6,668 bases of DNA from Methylococcaceae bacterium. GTDB lineage: Bacteria > Pseudomonadota > Gammaproteobacteria > Methylococcales > Methylomonadaceae. The notes under the pieces were generated by a model. That model worked only from the letters and a program-made list of their open reading frames with translations. It ran no database searches and was not told the DNA's origin. The position numbers were made by a program, and so were the translations under genes. Positions 1 to 5,483 of this stretch are shown here, piece after piece. The stretch covers positions 1-6,668 of the forward strand of contig CANNLO010000268.1 of assembly GCA_947505055.1 (NCBI GenBank). The letters run 5' to 3'. Numbering within the stretch: the first letter of the stretch is position 1; each line of letters starts with the position of its first letter.

Positions 1-1026
1 AATCTTATGGATATTTACACCGTTATCCAATAAACGTTTAATCTCCTTGGCCATGTACCAGTGTTGTTGGTCCTGATCAGCGAACTCCCATAACTTAGGC
101 TTACAACCATCGAAAGTACTGGTGAGTACCGGTGCATCTGGGTCTATTTTACGTCCTAGGTCGTTAACCAATGCTAATGCCTGCCGAGGGATACGGAAGC
201 TCTGGGTCAGCTCAAACTGCTTAGGAACAAGGGCTTTCTCGATGTCATGCCAATAACGCGGTAATGACCGACGCCAGCCGTAGATTGATTGCAATGGATC
301 ACCCACTATGACCGTACTTTCCATCCTTAGCGCTAGCAATAACAACAGCTCTTTTTGGGCCCTGTCTATATCCTGTAGCTCGTCGACCATCAGGTGCTGG
401 TAACTACACAATAGTGTTGAATCTTGATCTGGATCTAGGTGCTGCTTGAGCAGCTTGAGTGCACCGCGCACCATGTCATTGAAATCAACTTTGTTCCTTT
501 TCAATTTATACTTGGAATAACTTCGATAAGCCTTTTTGGCTTTCTTAGCCTTGTCGGTGCCTAACATAGCTTCAATCTTACTGGACTTGATCCTTAAGTC
601 GTAGTGGTTAAAAGCCTGTTTCAATTCCTTCAGTTTGACACCGGTGCGTTTTGCACGATCCTTTAAGAACCGCTCCTTCCTTTGCTGATTTAAAGCCCTG
701 GGGGCCAATTGCCCGGCTGATTGGCAATCCGTTTTCAATAACCGGTAGGCGAAGCTATGTATGGTTGAGACAGTGATCTGTTTGGCGACCTCAGTGCCTA
801 TAAATTTAGTTAGGGTTTCAACAATATCTAAGGGCAATGCTTTCCCGTAAGTCAATATGACTATGGAGCTTGGCTCATATTCGAGATCAAGCATGTGCTG
901 AACTCTTAACGCTAAGGTTGAGGTTTTAGCGCAGCCCGGACCCGCCTTGACCATGGCATGACCTTGTAGATGCCTGGTGATTAACTTCTGTTCGTGTGTA
1001 GGCGTTAGTTTTAATGTTAGTTTCAT
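1..1026 (-). CDS. UvrD/Rep-like superfamily 1 DNA helicase, partial (N-terminal 342 residues)
   Basis: ATP-dependent DNA helicase of the UvrD/Rep/PcrA group, expected to unwind DNA in replication, repair or defence. Only domain 1 and the start of domain 2 are here; the C-terminal motifs V-VI lie beyond position 1. Motifs in order: Q-motif LTPTHEQKLI (7-16), Walker A AGPGCAKT (28-35), motif Ia ILTYGKAL (58-65), STIHSFAYRLL (87-97), DFNDM (181-185), Walker B LMVDELQDI (212-220), motif III GDPLQSIYGWR (242-252), motif IV LTQSFR (273-278). The start ATG is firm: an in-frame TAA lies one codon upstream and an AGGGA sits 8 nt before it. The glycine normally preceding the Walker A lysine is alanine here. 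The stretch 100-178, roughly where subdomain 1B falls, is short and very basic. The family assignment is secure; the subfamily and role are not. Confidence 0.93.
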   Translation of the reverse strand, partial: MKLTLKLTPTHEQKLITRHLQGHAMVKAGPGCAKTSTLALRVQHMLDLEYEPSSIVILTYGKALPLDIVETLTKFIGTEVAKQITVSTIHSFAYRLLKTDCQSAGQLAPRALNQQRKERFLKDRAKRTGVKLKELKQAFNHYDLRIKSSKIEAMLGTDKAKKAKKAYRSYSKYKLKRNKVDFNDMVRGALKLLKQHLDPDQDSTLLCSYQHLMVDELQDIDRAQKELLLLLALRMESTVIVGDPLQSIYGWRRSLPRYWHDIEKALVPKQFELTQSFRIPRQALALVNDLGRKIDPDAPVLTSTFDGCKPKLWEFADQDQQHWYMAKEIKRLLDNGVNIHKI

Positions 1027-1109
1027 ACGTTAAATCCCTGTAGCTGTAGCTATATTCGTGAGTGGCATTCAGTTGTTTTTTACAGTTTTACTTGGTACTG
1101 GGTGGAACA

Positions 1110-1280
1110 ATGACTATAAAAATGGCCCTTATTTCATATAAAGTCTGCCTTAACATGGGCATGGATGCCTGTATATGCCCAATGACCAATAATTATGTTG
1201 ATGATCTTACCATTCGCAAAACGGACAATTGTCCGTTGACAGTTGTCAGTTGTCAGTTGACAAGGAATGGACAACCGTGA
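1110..1280 (+). CDS. Doubtful 56-residue plus-strand ORF
   Basis: Unrecognised small frame with a fair ribosome binding site, GGTGGA, ending 4 nt before the ATG at 1110. The peptide has four cysteines (residues 13, 21, 23 and 43). Its last quarter, around CPLTVVSCQLT, is simply the translation of the 7-bp tandem repeats and the palindrome. It has no neighbours on the same strand, no convincing promoter and no terminator. I list it because start and spacing are acceptable, but a fortuitous frame through regulatory DNA is more likely. Confidence 0.15.
   Translation: MTIKMALISYKVCLNMGMDACICPMTNNYVDDLTIRKTDNCPLTVVSCQLTRNGQP
1192..1219 (-). promoter_or_regulatory. Possible promoter of the helicase gene
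   Basis: On the minus strand, TTGCGA (1219-1214) and CATAAT (1197-1192) are separated by 16 nt. They match a sigma-70 promoter at three or four of six -35 bases and five of six -10 bases. The site lies about 165 nt upstream of the helicase start, and the 18-bp palindrome abuts its -35 box, where a bound protein could block or recruit RNA polymerase. Prediction from sequence only. Confidence 0.3.
1220..1237. promoter_or_regulatory. 18-bp perfect palindrome, probable operator
   Basis: AACGGACAATTGTCCGTT equals its own reverse complement over all 18 bases. A partial half-site, GGACAA, recurs at 1269-1274. The palindrome has no loop, so it suits a dimeric DNA-binding protein better than an RNA hairpin. 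It abuts the possible helicase promoter. The binding protein is unknown; the DNA-binding-like product of the 1377-2561 gene is one candidate by proximity only. Confidence 0.55.
1235..1262. repeat. Four tandem 7-bp repeats (GTTGWCA)
   Basis: Four head-to-tail heptamers read GTTGACA, GTTGTCA, GTTGTCA, GTTGACA, symmetric in order and overlapping the end of the 18-bp palindrome by three bases. The shared TTGTC/GTTGAC core matches the palindrome half-site, so the array may be a multi-site binding region or short iterons. Slippage-generated simple repeats are the alternative. Confidence 0.75.
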
Positions 1281-1336
1281 TCTATGTTGAAGTCATCAGC
1301 ATGGTTTGTAGCTGTTCCTTGTTATTCAAAAGGGTT

Positions 1337-1350
1337 AGCCATCCTTGGCT
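1337..1350 (-). terminator. Weak hairpin downstream of the DNA-binding protein gene
   Basis: On the minus strand AGCCA and TGGCT pair across a 4-nt loop, followed after five bases by a run of four T. It lies about 27 nt past the stop codon of the left-running gene ending at 1377, where a terminator would be expected. The stem is short and the T-run poor. Confidence 0.25.
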
Positions 1351-1376
1351 CTGCATTAAATTAACTGACTACTGGA

Positions 1377-2561
1377 TTAGATTTTAGTCATCCCCGATTT
1401 CACACTGAAGGTATATTCTTTATATTGGTCTACTATTCGATAGCCAAGTCGTCTTAGTACAAATTTGACGGTCTTTTCAAAATGACCTTTACTAATCGTA
1501 GTATCTGTATATAGGTCAAGGGGTGGACATTTTTTAAAAAATTCCTTTATCAATGCCAGACCAGCTTCATCAAGTTGTTCAACTAGTTCTGAAGAGGGAT
1601 CAAAGTTAAATAGGCGTTGACTTATCTCACTATCATAGAGATTAACCTTAAGTCCTTGAACCTCCTTTATTGCATTGAGGACGACTGTAGCTGTCGTTTT
1701 CCCCCCTCTTTCATTGTAGGCTTTTTCCCATACTTCTTTTTTGACCTCATCCGATAATTTATGCATTGGTCTCAGCACACTTTCAGGTACCTCACCCATA
1801 GATAATTCTGGACAAACAACTAAATGAACCTCACCGGCATTTTTCATTTTAAGTGCGTAATCGTAATTAATATAGCCCTTTAGCTTCTCTTCAATACAGG
1901 TTTTGAAGTCATCATAGCCCAGTGCCTTGTAGCCTTTTCTTGATGAGAGTCCGTAACACAGCTGCATCGATGAGTACGTATTGTCCTGCAATTGAATAAT
2001 GGCTTGAAGAGCTTCAGCAAAATCCATATCTGTGGTGTCGTAAATCTGTTGTATTGGAGGGTTAAGGTATTGGATAACTTCACCTAGTTGATCAAGATAT
2101 TCATCGGTAATACCTATGTTTTCGTCGTCCTCCATAAAGCCACATGGATTGAAGGAAAATTTCTCTTGCTGTTGCATGATTTTTTTACCACTCGCTTTAT
2201 GTGGTTTTAATTTTTTGTCCGCATCACAAATTGACATGACGCCGTATATTGCCATTGAGGCCTTGGTTGTTGGCCTAAATGATCCTGACGGCAAAGTGGA
2301 CTCAAGCATAAAGTTTGGGGCTTTGCGCATTGATAGCTTGGGAATGGTCGATTTTGGCAAATGGCGCCCAAACAAAGAGAAGGAATGGGATAACTGCAAG
2401 GTCGATTTAACCGGCGAGCTCCGCGTACTATGCCTTGACGGCTCTGACAAAGTTGTTTCAAACTTACGGTCTAGTGGAGCAGTTCCTTCCCGAGTCAGAG
2501 TTGTTTTTGCAAGGTGAGTTTGAGCTTTCAGCTCAATAATTTTGTTTACTTTAATGTTCAT
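1377..2561 (-). CDS. Putative DNA-binding / partition-like accessory protein, 394 residues
   Basis: Cytoplasmic; no signal peptide or membrane segment. Residues ~183-300 resemble accessory DNA-binding proteins of plasmids and islands: a helical segment, then GYKALGYDDFKTCIEEKL (210-227), INYDYALKMKNAGEV (231-245), PESVLRPMHKLSDEVKKEVW (259-278) and GGKTTATVVLNAIKEV (286-301). That layout recalls the helix-turn-helix part of ParB-like or phage regulatory proteins, without the ParB N-terminal nuclease-like motifs. Residues 305-394 look like a separate helical C-terminal domain. The start at 2561 has AAGAGG 9 nt upstream. Residues ~16-107 are Ser/Thr/Arg/Pro-rich, lie in GC-rich DNA and look unlike the rest, so this part may be acquired or untranslated. 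An alternative start is Met103 (2255), with AAGG 5 nt upstream. Function is inferred from general resemblance only. Confidence 0.75.
   Translation of the reverse strand: MNIKVNKIIELKAQTHLAKTTLTREGTAPLDRKFETTLSEPSRHSTRSSPVKSTLQLSHSFSLFGRHLPKSTIPKLSMRKAPNFMLESTLPSGSFRPTTKASMAIYGVMSICDADKKLKPHKASGKKIMQQQEKFSFNPCGFMEDDENIGITDEYLDQLGEVIQYLNPPIQQIYDTTDMDFAEALQAIIQLQDNTYSSMQLCYGLSSRKGYKALGYDDFKTCIEEKLKGYINYDYALKMKNAGEVHLVVCPELSMGEVPESVLRPMHKLSDEVKKEVWEKAYNERGGKTTATVVLNAIKEVQGLKVNLYDSEISQRLFNFDPSSELVEQLDEAGLALIKEFFKKCPPLDLYTDTTISKGHFEKTVKFVLRRLGYRIVDQYKEYTFSVKSGMTKI
2236..2517 (+). other. Protein-like plus-strand frame opposite the N-terminus of the 1377-2561 gene
   Basis: Unrecognised. The frame is open from 2116, but its protein-like part begins near ATG 2236 and ends at TGA 2515-2517 (93 residues). 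The peptide alternates hydrophobic and charged residues, for example GKVDSSIKFGALRIDS and KVDLTGELRVLCLDGSDKVV, which looks more like a folded protein than the Ser/Pro/Arg-rich product of the opposite strand. It coincides with a GC-rich patch (135 of 280 bases G or C by hand count for 2241-2520, against 52 of 140 just to the left). No ribosome binding site precedes 2236. It could be the captured 3' end of a foreign gene, or chance: the two strands share wobble positions here, so both can stay open. Confidence 0.3.
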
Positions 2562-2774
2562 AACATTAAGCCTCTTAATTTTTAAAGTTAAACAGTGTCC
2601 AAATTAGCAACTTCCGGCAATACATTATTTATTATCGGGCTCACTAAATAACAACTGTGTGTTTGTTGTTAATGCAATAAACAGGCGTTTTTACCGCGTT
2701 TTTGCAACATTTATAGTTGATGTAACTAAAACAAATATCGCCTGCACTGAACAATTAGTATTTGCAAAAATTAT
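2562..2774. other. AT-rich leader of the DNA-binding protein gene
   Basis: No gene seen. On the minus strand it should carry the promoter of the gene starting at 2561; a TTGTTA with TAAATA 17 nt downstream (about 2661 down to 2633) is the best but weak candidate. It also holds a pair of GCGTTTTT direct repeats and the left arm of the 13-bp inverted repeat. Confidence 0.5.
2685..2703. repeat. Pair of 8-bp direct repeats, 11-bp period
   Basis: GCGTTTTT occurs at 2685-2692 and 2696-2703, one helical turn apart. The spacing would put two protein contacts on the same DNA face. Two copies only, so chance is possible. Confidence 0.4.
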
Positions 2775-2948
2775 TTACACAGTTTTTGAAATGGCGTTGA
2801 TCCATTGGCAAATTGATAAGGGACCACCTTTCTCAATTTGTTGAATTTGCGCTATAAAGCCCGATTGCCTCTTGATGTCGTCTGGGTAAGGGTTTTTACT
2901 TTCTGCGGCGTTAGCGCTTGATTTGATGGCCATATGGCGATATTTGTT
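2730..2948. repeat. 13-bp perfect inverted repeat bounding a 219-bp segment
   Basis: AACAAATATCGCC (2730-2742) and its exact reverse complement GGCGATATTTGTT (2936-2948) face each other and enclose the 52-codon minus-strand frame at 2775-2933. The arrangement resembles a miniature element with short terminal inverted repeats, or paired operators around a regulatory gene. No target-site duplication is visible: the flanking bases, taactaa on the left and cagatgg on the right, differ. The left flank lies close to the promoter region of the 1377-2561 gene. Confidence 0.65.
2775..2933 (-). CDS. Hypothetical 52-residue protein in the control region
   Basis: Unrecognised. ATG 2933 to TAA 2777-2775. 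The peptide MAIKSSANAAESKNPYPDD is followed by an amphipathic stretch IKRQSGFIAQIQQIEKGG and ends in WINAISKTV. Amino-acid and codon use look coding, with mixed C/A/T/G at third positions and no oddities. There is no Shine-Dalgarno site before the ATG. It overlaps the 51-residue frame upstream by 23 nt in a different register, so it could be translationally coupled, or the two could be one gene broken by a frameshift. It lies inside the 13-bp inverted repeat and in the same direction as the 1377-2561 gene. Confidence 0.35.
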   Translation of the reverse strand: MAIKSSANAAESKNPYPDDIKRQSGFIAQIQQIEKGGPLSICQWINAISKTV

Positions 2949-3066
2949 CAGATGGAGTCCATTTTTTCAGTCTATCCATTTCCGATGGGCGACTTATTCC
3001 ACAAAAACTAGTCCACTTTCTAAGCCAATCCGTACTTGTAATTAATATGTTCGGCAAAATAGACAT
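2911..3066 (-). CDS. Hypothetical 51-residue protein, divergent from the ATPase gene
   Basis: Unrecognised. ATG 3066 to TAA 2913-2911, preceded only by a weak TGGA. The peptide contains an imperfect internal repeat, DWLRKWTS (residues 13-20) and DRLKKWTPS (31-39), and is basic and tryptophan-rich. A small basic protein read away from a replication-type gene would suit a repressor or excisionase, but no helix-turn-helix can be assigned. It overlaps the next minus-strand frame by 23 nt. It may instead be the degraded N-terminal half of a longer gene. Confidence 0.3.
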   Translation of the reverse strand: MSILPNILITSTDWLRKWTSFCGISRPSEMDRLKKWTPSEQISPYGHQIKR

Positions 3067-3229
3067 TCCATACAAATTTTACCTATTCCGTCTCTTTTTT
3101 AAGCTAAAATAAGCTGCTGCCGTTAAGGTCACTACGACAATGCACCTCTCGGCGATCCTTCTAAACCTAAAGCTGTCGGCTATGTGTTACCAGCCCATTG
3201 TTGCCCCGCCGTTCACAAAGGAAAATGTC
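3067..3229 (+). promoter_or_regulatory. Leader and probable promoter region of the ATPase gene
   Basis: The divergent spacer between the small minus-strand frames and the large plus-strand gene. TAAAAT at 3105-3110 is the best -10 box but has no good -35; TAGACA at 3060-3065 is a fair -35 with only TATTCC 18 nt on. The direct repeat AAGCT flanks AAAAT at 3101-3115. The reading frame of the ATPase is open through this stretch from ATG 3140, but that start has no ribosome binding site at a workable distance (AAGG lies 12 nt away), so the region is more likely untranslated. Confidence 0.35.
3217..3222 (+). promoter_or_regulatory. Ribosome binding site deciding the ATPase start
   Basis: AAAGGA lies 7 nt before ATG 3230. 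The in-frame ATGs at 3140 and 3182 have nothing comparable, so translation most likely begins at 3230, giving MAEKFEYEI as the N-terminus. Confidence 0.75.
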
Positions 3230-5065
3230 ATGGCTGAGAAGTTTGAATATGAGATTAAAGATGGTTGCTTTACTGTCCTTGACACAGAGAAAAGCACAAG
3301 CATGGTCTTGTGCAACTTTACGGCCAGAATCGTTAAAGAGGAGCTCTCTGTTTATGCTGATGGTAATACAAAATGCTTTTACCATATTCAAGGGAACACT
3401 AAAGAAGGAGAATTGCTATATCCCTTAAGATTAAGCATTGAGGAATACGACAAAGCGAGATGGTTCCGGGCACGGTGGGGAGGCAAGGCTGAATTGAATG
3501 GTATTGAGGGTGAAAATGCCTTGCAACATCTTCTCCTCGCTATATCTTGGGTAAGTAGTCCAATTCCATCTGAAACCGTTTATGAGCAGACTGGCGTTGT
3601 TATTGACCCATCAGGCAAGCCCAAGTTCATCTATGGGAACGGTGCCATTACGGCCGAAGGCATTGAGTCAAACAGTTATTGCAACTTGCCTGAAAAGTTA
3701 AAATCTTACCGGTTGCCAGATCCAAAGCAAATGCCGGATGACAATCAAACGAAGGAAGCTATTAGAGCAGTGTTTGATTTGCTTGATCTGTCTAAAGATA
3801 ACCCCTATTTAGGGCTAGTGTGTTGCTTGGCGGCAATTCGAGCCACTACCAGCATGTTTATCCCAATCGAACAATTTATTTTTCTGATAGGACCTAAGGA
3901 TGCCTTAGCAGCCGGTATTGCCGAGGTGATTCAATCATTTTTTGGTGCCACTAATAATCAGGTTCCTTTGGTAAGCTGGAATCAGCCTCCCACCCAATTG
4001 GAAAGTCATGCGTCTGCTGCTAATAACGTAGTGATGGTCGTTGATGACTTTATTTACCCAGACATATCTAAGCGCAGGCATGAGTTTACGCAAAAGGTAG
4101 ATAAATTCTTGTGGGCCATAGCGACTGGTTTGCCAATGCCGCGTGCTAAAAATCAAGTGCGTAGCCTGGAAAACAGGGTGAGGCTAAATTCTATGGTGGT
4201 ATCTGCAAGCGCATTTGCGCCCCGCGATGTAGACAAGTCCTTACATGAACATGGCATCTATGTCCCTTTTAAAGACAGCGATATTGACTATCCAGCACTG
4301 AGGCGGTTTCAAGTCTTGGCTAAAGACGGTACTTTTGCCCGAGCAAATGCTGCATTCATTCACTACCTTCTGGCCGACTTTGATCAGCGCTCGACGCGTA
4401 CGGAAGAATGGTTCGAAAAAGCCAAAACATCCAGCAAAGAGAAATTTAAGATCACTGACCGTGCGGCCGGAAATATGGCTGGACTAGTCGTTGGCTGGGC
4501 TTTATTCCGCAAGTTTGCTCTAAGCAAGGGCGCAATTACAGAAGAAGAATCTAAAGCTTATTTAAAGCTCGCCAATAAGCATCTGGGTAGTTTGATGGTT
4601 AAGCAGAAGGAAATTTATTCGTCAAACCCAGGTCAATTGTTTATCAAAGGTTTGCGCCAGGCCCTCAAAGAAGGGAAGGCTTACTTGATAGATACTAAGA
4701 CTGGCCTGCAACCCGATAAAGTCGAGCCATTTAAAGTTGGTTGGGAAGGGGAAAAACCAAACGGGCTGTGGATCGGATGGCGTGAAACCAAGTCAGGTGA
4801 TGTTTATATTCGGGGGGACCTAAAAGTTGTAAAATTGATTAACTTGTTGCCTGAGCATGATAGAGCCCTTTTTTCGTTGGGAGTAAAAAAATTCTGGAAA
4901 GACCTGAAATCACAAGGTGCCTTGATCTGCCTTGAAAATGGTCGTAATGACGCGAGAAAAGTTTTTTATTGTGAAAATATTAAGTATGATAGTAATTACC
5001 AACTAAAGATGATGATAAAACGCACATCAAAAACCTCCAAATCAACCAAGAGGCAAGAAACTTAA
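3230..5065 (+). CDS. DUF927/primase-associated P-loop ATPase-like protein with degenerate Walker A, 611 residues
   Basis: Resembles large replication-associated proteins of plasmids, islands and phage satellites: an N-terminal substrate or scaffold region and a central helicase-type ATPase. N-terminal family signs are CNFTARIVKEE (28-38), a G-E-L-x-Y-P-L turn (60-66) and YEQTGVV..GKPKFIYGNGAI (118-140). The core shows FLIGPKDALAAGIAEVI (218-234) where such proteins carry a GxxGxGK[ST] loop, then a conserved W (250) with T and LE (255-258), Walker B VVMVVDDF (267-274), an Arg-bearing PMPRAKNQVR (302-311) and a sensor-like MVVSASAFAPRD (322-333). Both catalytic Walker A positions are alanine, in register, so the loss is by substitution and not frameshift. 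The C-terminus (540-570) looks winged-helix-like, ending in a Lys/Thr/Ser tail. It is transcribed alone. Family fit is good; catalytic competence is doubtful. Confidence 0.8.
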   Translation: MAEKFEYEIKDGCFTVLDTEKSTSMVLCNFTARIVKEELSVYADGNTKCFYHIQGNTKEGELLYPLRLSIEEYDKARWFRARWGGKAELNGIEGENALQHLLLAISWVSSPIPSETVYEQTGVVIDPSGKPKFIYGNGAITAEGIESNSYCNLPEKLKSYRLPDPKQMPDDNQTKEAIRAVFDLLDLSKDNPYLGLVCCLAAIRATTSMFIPIEQFIFLIGPKDALAAGIAEVIQSFFGATNNQVPLVSWNQPPTQLESHASAANNVVMVVDDFIYPDISKRRHEFTQKVDKFLWAIATGLPMPRAKNQVRSLENRVRLNSMVVSASAFAPRDVDKSLHEHGIYVPFKDSDIDYPALRRFQVLAKDGTFARANAAFIHYLLADFDQRSTRTEEWFEKAKTSSKEKFKITDRAAGNMAGLVVGWALFRKFALSKGAITEEESKAYLKLANKHLGSLMVKQKEIYSSNPGQLFIKGLRQALKEGKAYLIDTKTGLQPDKVEPFKVGWEGEKPNGLWIGWRETKSGDVYIRGDLKVVKLINLLPEHDRALFSLGVKKFWKDLKSQGALICLENGRNDARKVFYCENIKYDSNYQLKMMIKRTSKTSKSTKRQET

Positions 5066-5089
5066 AAATTAGTAAACAGTTGACGCAGC

Positions 5090-5110
5090 GAGGAAAATTA
5101 CCTCTTGTTT
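5090..5110 (+). terminator. Weak terminator after the ATPase gene
   Basis: GAGG and CCTC pair across a 7-nt loop and are followed by TTGTTTT, 25 nt past the ATPase stop codon. The 4-bp stem is weak. Readthrough into the stronger hairpin at 5129-5154 is possible. Confidence 0.25.
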
Positions 5111-5123
5111 TATGTGATGGTAG

Positions 5124-5154
5124 AAAAAGGATACGGTACAAATGCATCGTATCC
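5124..5154 (-). terminator. Rho-independent terminator of the three-gene operon
   Basis: GGATACG (5129-5135) and CGTATCC (5148-5154) form a 7-bp stem, extended by a G-T and a T-A pair, with an 8-nt loop. Read leftwards the stem is followed at once by five T (5128-5124). This is the standard layout and lies 45 nt past the last stop codon of the operon. Confidence 0.7.
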
Positions 5155-5187
5155 AAAGACTCAAAGTCGATAGTTTTTGTTATAAGG

Positions 5188-5208
5188 TTTGTCGTGACTC
5201 ACGACAAA
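5188..5208. repeat. 21-bp palindrome over the stop codon of the 94-residue gene
   Basis: TTTGTCGTGA (5188-5197) and TCACGACAAA (5199-5208) are exact reverse complements around one central C. The TGA stop of the left-running gene is 5201-5199, inside the right arm. As DNA it could be an operator; as RNA it gives a stem over the stop codon just upstream of the terminator, which may protect the 3' end. Confidence 0.7.
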
Positions 5209-5483
5209 TTTATTGAGGTATTACGCTCCAACAATGTTTTAAATTTTTCAAGTTGGTCGTCACTCATCAAATGTAAAAGGGTAGCGGCAGCAATATCAAC
5301 AGAATGCTTTGGTTTCAAACGCTTCAATAGTCTTTCCATTTTTGTGATGGTGTATTTCTCCACGCGTTTAATAATTTCCAAGACCTCGGGCGGAAATTGA
5401 TTGTTTTCATCCGATTGCTCTCGATTATTTCCGTTACTAAAAGTGCCACGTAACTGGCTTTCACTATCAAGTTGCTCTTTCAT
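5199..5483 (-). CDS. Hypothetical 94-residue protein, third gene of operon
   Basis: Unrecognised. Residues 1-30 are polar and probably disordered (Asn, Gln, Glu and Ser rich). Residues 32-88 form a charged helical region, PPEVLEIIKRVEKYTITKME then LLKRLKPKHSVD, AAATLLHLMSDDQLEKFKTLLE, which could be a small helical bundle or coiled coil for protein contact. No membrane segment or cysteine. Its ATG (5483) overlaps the TGA of the preceding gene as ATGA, with AAGGA about 12 nt upstream, so translation is probably coupled. The stop codon lies within a 21-bp palindrome, followed by a terminator. No function can be assigned from the sequence; an accessory partner of the 174-residue protein is inference from coupling. 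Confidence 0.75.
   Translation of the reverse strand: MKEQLDSESQLRGTFSNGNNREQSDENNQFPPEVLEIIKRVEKYTITKMERLLKRLKPKHSVDIAAATLLHLMSDDQLEKFKTLLERNTSINLS

Larger units (their letters stand above)
1027..1376. other. Spacer between helicase and DNA-binding protein genes
   Basis: No confident gene. It holds the leader and probable promoter of the helicase gene, an 18-bp palindrome, four 7-bp tandem repeats, a 7-bp inverted repeat (TGGGCAT at 1156-1162, ATGCCCA at 1175-1181) and a weak hairpin near the end of the left-running gene. A plus-strand frame starting at ATG 1110, behind GGTGGA, runs 56 codons to TGA at 1278-1280. It is cysteine-rich and reads straight through the tandem repeats, so it is probably not a gene. 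Confidence 0.6.
5066..5198. other. Convergent spacer with terminator structures
   Basis: It lies between the plus-strand ATPase gene and the left-running operon. It holds a clear minus-strand terminator, a weak plus-strand GAGG/CCTC hairpin (5090-5104) followed by TTGTTTT, and most of the left arm of a 21-bp palindrome. No gene seen. Confidence 0.6.

Noticed and set aside
1235..1262. CRISPR-like repeat array
   Set aside because: The units are 7 bp and contiguous, with no spacers.
2659..2844. 61-codon plus-strand frame
   Set aside because: No ribosome binding site and AT-driven composition in its first half; its second half is the complement of the better-looking minus-strand frame at 2775-2933.
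2929..2938. 10-bp palindrome GCCATATGGC
   Set aside because: Short enough to occur by chance, and it overlaps the start codon of a small frame; kept only as part of the inverted-repeat region.
3140..3229. N-terminal extension of the ATPase from ATG 3140
   Set aside because: No ribosome binding site at a usable distance, whereas ATG 3230 has AAAGGA 7 nt upstream; the extra 30 residues are not like the family's N-terminus.
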